From NCBI RefSeq assembly GCF_018687715.1, contig NC_056758.1, positions 25,765,001 through 25,829,000 on the forward strand: a DNA stretch of 64,000 nt, read 5' to 3'. Below, in pieces: positions 57,480-64,000 of this stretch. How positions within the stretch are numbered: position 1 is the stretch's first letter; each line of letters opens with the position of its first letter. This DNA is from Carya illinoinensis. Its lineage: Eukaryota > Streptophyta > Magnoliopsida > Fagales > Juglandaceae. A program made the position numbers and the translations under genes. The notes under the pieces are model-generated. The model did no database searches and was not told the origin of the DNA. It was given only the letters and a program-made list of their open reading frames with translations.

Positions 57480-57780
57480 ATTACAATTAAATAATCCTGT
57501 TCGAACAAAGTAATAACCGTTCAAACATTTATGTTCCGTCCGAACATCATATATTGCATTTGAACGGGATTAATGATCTGTTCAAACAAAATTGTGTTAG
57601 TTCAAACGGTTTAGATTTTTGAAAACGATCTAATTCGTCCCAGAACATCCAGTTCGAACGGATTTATAAAGTTTTCTATATACATTTTGAGATGAAACTT
57701 ATTTCGTCTTCAAAAAGTACTTTTAGGATTTGTTTCATCCTTAACAAATTTCATTCTTAAAAGTAAAATTTGTTATAGTG
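57480..57780 (-). repeat. CACTA subterminal region and terminus
   Basis: Motifs GTTCGAACA (57499), GTTCAAAC, GTCCGAAC, TTTGAACGG and GTTCGAACGG (57652) cluster within 300 bp of the CACTATAACAAA end at 57780. This is where CACTA transposase-binding repeats normally lie. Confidence 0.6.
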
Positions 57781-60700
57781 CAACCAGCTTATTTTTAATA
57801 TAATTTACATTCTCCCTAAAGGTCCTCCTAGTACTACCACTGCTACATAGGGAGTATATATATCTAGGTAGAAGGCCGCGGGTCGTCAAAGTTTGGAATG
57901 CTTGACCATATATATATATATATATAAGAGAAGGTAAATGTGAATCACATTGTTCAAGTAAGTGTGTGTATATATAATACTATATATATTACATTTTTTT
58001 TTTATTAAATATCTAAGGCCACATCAAATATATATCATTATATATTAGCTATTTATTATAAGCTTTTGATCTCTGGGTTCTCCATTCTTAATTAGCGCGC
58101 AGCACTTTCGAAGATGCGAATATCTACATGATGTGTATAATAATTGATATATAATGCATGCATGCATGCCCACGTGACATAGACATCGATCGAGGACTGA
58201 TCAGAGACAACGTTCCTGCAGCCTAAGGTCTTTCAAAACCTGAAAGCATGCAATTAAAAAAATAATATAAGATTTTAAAATGTAATGATAGGAGATCGAG
58301 GATACTACTAATTATTATTATTATTAATTAATCAAACACGTACTCTCCCAATTACTGATCATAGTACTGTCGTCCCATATGATCTTTCCACTTATTTTTC
58401 TCACTCTTATATATATATATATATGAAAAATAATATTTGTAATTATGGTTGTACAAGCAGCGTGCAGTCTCTTTGAAAAAAATGAATTAATATAGGACCC
58501 ATATGAAAAAAAAAACTAACTTTTTAATCGTAGACTCCACTCTTTTTCAAAACGATTGCACGGCATTTACAATTTTACGACTGTATGTAGTATTGCTCTA
58601 TATATATATATATATATATAATTGTTAAATTTGTGTAGGGAAGACACATGATGGCACTTCATCGATATATGCCATAGCTTTGGGAGTTGTAAATGGCTGA
58701 TGCCCATTTCAATAAGCTAAATAATTATGCCAACTGCATACATGCTTCATCCAAAGTATATATTCCATGTCTAGAAAGTTGGTTACATTTCAACCTTAGC
58801 ATGCAGCAGTACTTGTTTTATTTACAAATCAGTATATATGAAAATTGAGAAATACTTTAGTCATAAACATAAATTTATAATTAACTAACATGGCTTAATC
58901 ATTCAATATGTCAGATTGTTAAGAACCTGATGGCCTGATGACATATGACCTGGTTCTCGATCCAAATAGAAAATTTAGATATGAAATCCCCCACACCCTT
59001 TGTCCAAAAAAAAAAGTCAAATGGTAAAATTAGTTTTACTTTTATATAATCTTTGTATATAAAATATACAAAATATAAAATAGATTTACTTTTATAAAAT
59101 AGATTTAATGGATTATATGAAACCACATCATGTAATTTGTTAGTTTACTTTTATATAATCTTTGTATGCCTATACGTAGAACTTGTCGATCATGAAGAAT
59201 ACATTATCCATGCCAATTACGTGACATTTTTCTTTTTCCTTATGAACTTTAGAAGAGCTTTTAACTGCCCAAACCTCATATATATATATATATATGCACG
59301 ATACATGATTATACAATACGTACCTAGATATATATTGACCTTTACAATGAAGAGAGAGACATATATATTACAAGCTAAATTACATTATATATGGTGCTCG
59401 ATCCACGTTATTGTCTAAAGTAAAAGTTTTTTGGTTGGTTCTCTTTTAGAGAGAACATAAAGAAAAAAACAAAAGATGGAGGTTAGTGTATCAATTTCCT
59501 CTATGGATTTCAATTTATTTATATCCAATCTGACATCATATATGCATGCATATTGTGAGCAAAATAAAAATAAAAAATAAAAATTGTTTATCTATAACAA
59601 AAGATTTTCTATGACTTTTTCCCGCACTTTCTTTCGCTTTGTCCCTATTTACAAAGCAAATGATGAAAAAGAAGAGATAGATCAATCATGTTGGATTTTC
59701 TCTTTACTTTTCTGTACGTAGAGGAAGGGGGAAAAAGGGATCGGGACCAGCAGGGAACCGGAGACAATCCCTTCACCACCATTAACCCCTCCTCCCCAAA
59801 AGAATCTGGGCCTTCCCTTCGAAACTGACAGCCAAAACTAGTACTTATTGCCACACCGTCCCACTTTCTAATATCCTTTAAATCCAGGCAGAGAAAAAAC
59901 GGCTGTTACGCAAAAGGCAGTAAGCAAGTTGAGCCAATTGAGCCCTCCAGTAGGGTTCAATAAAGAAAAGTCCCCCTAGCCTATTAGCAGCAACTCATGC
60001 CACTTACTTTGCCTCGATGCTCAGAAACGTGGATTTAAATCCGGATCTAATTATTAACTTATTTCTTAGCGGAATTGATAAATATGTCAAGTATCAGATA
60101 GATAGATACATGAAATGGGTCTTCATTAAACATTTAATACTACCTAAAAACTCATGCAGACAACAGTAAATACTGTATGACTCACTTCATATAAATATCT
60201 CTGATCTCTATTACTTGATGAGTTTCAATTATTCAGGTACAAGAACTTAAAAAACCTTTCTTTTTCCTTTATTTCCCAGAAATAATACCTAACTAACAAG
60301 TCAATGAACTTGATGATGCAACACATGATGCGCTTCTAGCATAAAATATTAACTAGCTTTAACGAATATATTACTCAAATTTGGGTTTGCTCATTAGCTA
60401 TATCTAGAGATGTATATATGCGCCAAACATAATGTGCCAATTAGGGTCAACTTCATTGCGTCAAAGGTGGTGGGGTTCTTACAACCACGGGAATCGATGC
60501 TTTATAATTCACAATATATCAGCAACAGTAAACCTTGAGAAATTGAAAGGCTACTTACGATCATTCAACAGCAACAGCATATGCTTATGGCAGACTTGTA
60601 CTATTAATGGAAGCTTAAGCTCTGCTAAAAGACACTTAGTAAACCAACAAAAGTATTAGTTGTTGAGTCCAATAATGTAAAGCAACAATTTCTTATTTAA

Positions 60701-61819
60701 ATGTTTGTTTCCCGCAAGGAATCTAAAGGCTTCCCAACCATCTTGATGCTTTCATAAACGGGTGCAATGCCCAAAAACAATTACATTTATAAGCTGGCGA
60801 TCGACATGCATGCAGGATTTGATTTATAAGAAAAATTTTAAAAAATGCTCCACGACAACTTCAGTTCATGAGTATTATGATCATTGAACACCAGATTGCA
60901 TCATTTTCATGAAGGCCTCACAGAAACTTATCTGCCTCATCTCTGGTTCATGCATTATTAATTGTAAAATCGTTTTACTAGCTTATAAAGGTATTTCTTA
61001 TGATCTTCTTTTGTTTTTTGCTGTACGTGCTCAAAAATAGACCAGCTCAATCCCCAACAGCTTGTTATAAACAACTGAAATGAGTAAAACAATCTCTATC
61101 TTAGCTAGATGCTAACTGCAGCTAACTCCACCAGGACAATCTAAAACTACCTAAGGATAATGACTGAGAAATGAGATTTTTTCTTCAGCTCTGATCCTTC
61201 ACATCATACAACTAAACCAAGGTCCAAAACACACTCCAGTTAGAAGATCATGACGCATATGTGAGACCAAGTGTATGTCATTCATCTCCTTAGTAATTTA
61301 CACTCTTCGTTTCCTCCATCCTGTTCAAAGCACTATATATATATATCCATTTATGCAGCATCTGCGAAAAAAAATAAACAAAAAAAGTATCCAGAATCTC
61401 ACAATCTCAAACTCGATTTGAAACCAATTGATAAGCTGTAAAAATAAGTATAATTTGTGCCTTGTTCTTCTTGGGGGATATAATCCTCCAAAAACTTTTA
61501 AAGCGACTTTGGTATATATAATATCACGTTGGGAACCATTTTCATTTTGTTACATACGATCACTAGCTTTCATATCATTTGATATAAAATATATCTATAT
61601 ATATATATTTAATTATTTATTTGACTGTTATTTGATATTTTTCGAGATATATTCCCTTGTTTATGTCAAAATTATTGTTCCTTCATCATCCTAGTACATT
61701 AATTAGAAGTCTTCAATGGTAGATATACGGACGGTCTGCCACTAGCTACTAAAATCTTAGATCTGCAGTTCTCCCAACACGCACGTACAGATCAGTTTGA
61801 GCCAGAAAATGAAAAAAAT

Positions 61820-61853
<34 letters not shown>

Positions 61854-63473
61854 AAAAATAAAAAGCATTTTTCGAGTACTTCAAAATCATATGTCAATTT
61901 ATTTGATTCAAAGCAAAAGAATTAAATTAAACTGATGAAGTACTAATTTTTTCGTGTCAAAACTAGTCTGCTAGCTACATGAGGCATGCAGTAAAATATT
62001 GTGATCATGATCGGTACAAAGAGTTAATTTGAAGATTTCAGCGCACGACTCTCGTAGAAAATGAACCAAAAGACAACCATTCTGCAATGTCCCCTAGTTC
62101 GACCTTTTCCAGGTATTGATGAATTTTAAGTGCATGCATGCAAGCATATATAAATTATTAATTAAATTTATGTGTACGTGTGTAATGAGATGCCAATATT
62201 CATGCATTTTTAAATTCTCAATACTTTGGCAATATCATTGATCTCTCCAAACTTGTTGTTATAGGCGGGTGGGTAAGCATGATGGTCATGTCATTAATGT
62301 TCTTTCGAACTCATACGTCTCTTTTAATTTGGAGAGAAAACTAAAGAATTACTTAAGTTATTGGTAATGACATGATGTATCATTGTACCGTTGTTAGTGA
62401 AATTTACTGTAATAAAATAAAAATTTACAATGAAATGAAAATTTCAAATAAAACTAGCTTGAATTAAGGTACAAAAATCTCGCTATTTTTAAAGAAATTC
62501 AAGTCCTCTATAGTGTGTAAAGTTTCAATAGATCCCAATGTAACAAACATTCTTTTGACTTATCTCTAGCTGTCACGTTACAATAGTCTAATTAATTGTT
62601 GTATAGTTTGTTATTGAGCTCAAATCTCCTCTAAAAATAACACTTTTTTTTTTTTTTCTGGAAATTCTCAATATATATCTCAAGAAACTAACTTATTTTC
62701 ACTACACGTATAAGGATCAAAAAATGATTTTTTTTTTTTTTTTTTCTACCTCTTCAAGTGTCGTATAACCCAGCCACCTATTTAAAGAATTTTAAAAGCT
62801 AAAATCTGAATTAGGTTGGTGACTTGGTCCTCTAAAACCAGATCTCACATGTGCCTCATAGATTATAGAAAACAACCCAGCAATTACCAACAGCTAGAGG
62901 ATTTTCTATTTGTTGAGAGAAGTCTGCTTCTAGATTTTAGAAAAACCGAAAAGGAATTAAGAAAGAGAATTATAGAGAGAAGAGATCGACGGCTTCTCCC
63001 ATAGCCTTGCTTTCTCATAGCCATTAAAAGCAAAATATTAGAAGATTTATTTTTGTAACTCGGTCGTTCACTTGAAAATAATGGATGCCGAAAAAACTGA
63101 ATAAATCTTAACGGAAGAAAATGATTTCGTGTAATCCTCCTTAACAGATTTGAATAATTCAATGTCAACTATAAAATATTTAATTTACTCAAATACAATC
63201 TATTAAAAAAATACCAACATCAGGTATGATTGTAATACTGTGCATGCACTTGAGTAAACGGATTGACAACCCATTATGAAATATTGAATAATCTATAGTA
63301 CCAACACACCATATATATAAATAGTTAAAATAAGAAGTTCTGCTATTTAAAAGTCCGCGTGTCATGATGTAAATACATTAACACTACTCTTATAATTAAT
63401 AGAAAGAAATCAAAACACCGATAATTAATTTTTTAAGCTAAACAATAATGTGATAGGAGGGAGCTTGCCACAT

Positions 63474-63519
<46 letters not shown>

Positions 63520-63736
63520 TGAGGGTAGGAAGGTTTTGTCCACTTCCTACCTATCTAATTAATCCAAGCTTTCCCCAAAAAATAGGTTAACGTACGTACG
63601 TGATCCCCACTTACGTGTATGAATTAATTAATTATTTCTTATAAGCTGAATGCATGGAATGGGAACTGCCGACAAATATACATGGAATTGAAGTAAGGAA
63701 AACGTCATGCATGTTGATATGTCTTTTAAATTTTCT

Positions 63737-63778
<42 letters not shown>

Positions 63779-64000
63779 TAATTATTTAAAGCTAGTAGCT
63801 AGGCACCCATCTTGTAGAATTACTCTCAGCAAATTGCTCTTTAGTGCCAACTTTTATGCACATTAAATGGTGAAACGGGTCACATATATGCTGTTTAGGT
63901 GTTATAATTTGATTTGAAAGATAAATTTTACTAATTTGATAATATAATAACTCTCTCTCTAATATATATAATAAACTACCCACATAACAAAAAAAAAATA
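57781..64000. other. AT-rich intergenic region, no gene recognised
   Basis: I found no coding region with domain or splice support. Contents: a MITE copy at 58430-58599; TA microsatellites at about 58600-58620, 63475-63510 and 63740-63772; a less AT-rich island at 59690-59850; AAAAATA repeats at 61808-61866; CATGCATGCATGC runs near 58160 and 62135. Open frames such as 59645-59854, 60432-60659 and 62816-63004 match nothing I know. Confidence 0.5.
58430..58599. mobile_element. MITE-like unit, copy 2 of the family at 27771-27940
   Basis: Begins TAATATTTGTAATTATGG and ends GTATGTAGTATTGCTC, with TTTTTAATCGTAGACTCCAC internally. The two copies are collinear at similar length. Confidence 0.55.

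Larger units (their letters stand above)
51199..57780 (-). mobile_element. Truncated CACTA (En/Spm-like) element
   Basis: The minus-strand 5' terminus at 57780 reads CACTATAACAAATTTTAC, the hallmark CACTA end. The minus-strand transposase-associated domain remnant at 51793-51337 is the usual N-terminus of a TNP2-like transposase, so orientation agrees. The 3' part is missing: the SIRE insertion and other DNA follow below 51199, and I found no second CACTA end. The body carries a satellite block, dispersed GTTCGAAC-type motifs and an opposite-strand decayed gene. It may be a composite of two elements. Confidence 0.55.

Noticed and set aside
57900..64000. A second biosynthetic gene next to CPS
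   Set aside because: I looked for kaurene synthase or P450 motifs (DDxxD, FxxGxRxCxG) on both strands and saw none.

Overview
This is nuclear DNA from a flowering plant, most likely a woody eudicot. It is AT-rich, has GT/AG introns and many plant transposable elements, and carries one intact multi-exon diterpene cyclase gene. I recognise no rRNA, tRNA, CRISPR or bacterial-type feature. The short MITE families remind me of Fagales (walnut/oak-type) genomes, but that is memory and not proof.

The only host gene I can defend is a full-length ent-copalyl diphosphate synthase (CPS, GA1-type) on the minus strand, 26789 to 19070. Fifteen exons join in frame to an 831-residue protein. It has the class II DxDD motif (DIDD, residues 388-391), the His/Asn pair linked to ent-CPP formation (H274, N333) and the His linked to Mg2+ inhibition in gibberellin-pathway enzymes (H342). 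All four sit at a constant +11 offset from the Arabidopsis positions as I remember them. It should convert GGDP to ent-CPP in plastids, the first committed step of gibberellin synthesis.

Everything else is mobile DNA or its remains. Layout: 0.26-2.46 kb, decayed hAT transposase (+). 3.9-7.15 kb, PIF/Harbinger element with a Myb/SANT-like ORF1 (+) and DDE transposase (-), both broken. 7.77-9.56 kb, probable solo LTR. 10.0-16.2 kb, nearly full-length L1-type LINE (-) with ORF1/ORF2 overlapping by ATGA. 16.2-19.1 kb, intergenic with two MITE-like units. 19.1-26.8 kb, CPS. 28.4-32.8 kb, second decayed LINE (+), interrupted by a 173-bp LTR-like insertion.

32914-51193 is a SIRE-type Copia retrotransposon (-) with gag, pol and an envelope-like ORF, bounded by 0.88-kb LTRs and a CTACA target duplication. 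A second element, 41284-49713, sits inside its gag: a large non-autonomous LTR element with 3.09-kb LTRs and a CTTCT target duplication. Its 2.26-kb interior has no gag or pol, but carries an antisense gene-like unit with its own TATA box, ORF and poly(A) signal.

51.2-57.8 kb looks like a truncated CACTA element (-) with an intact CACTA terminus at 57780, a transposase-associated domain remnant, a satellite-like block, a dispersed GTTCGAAC-type motif and an opposite-strand decayed ORF that resembles the envelope-like domain of the SIRE element. 57.8-64 kb is AT-rich intergenic DNA with a MITE copy and microsatellites. The insertion order readable from nesting is CACTA and LINE remnants first, then SIRE, then the non-autonomous LTR element.
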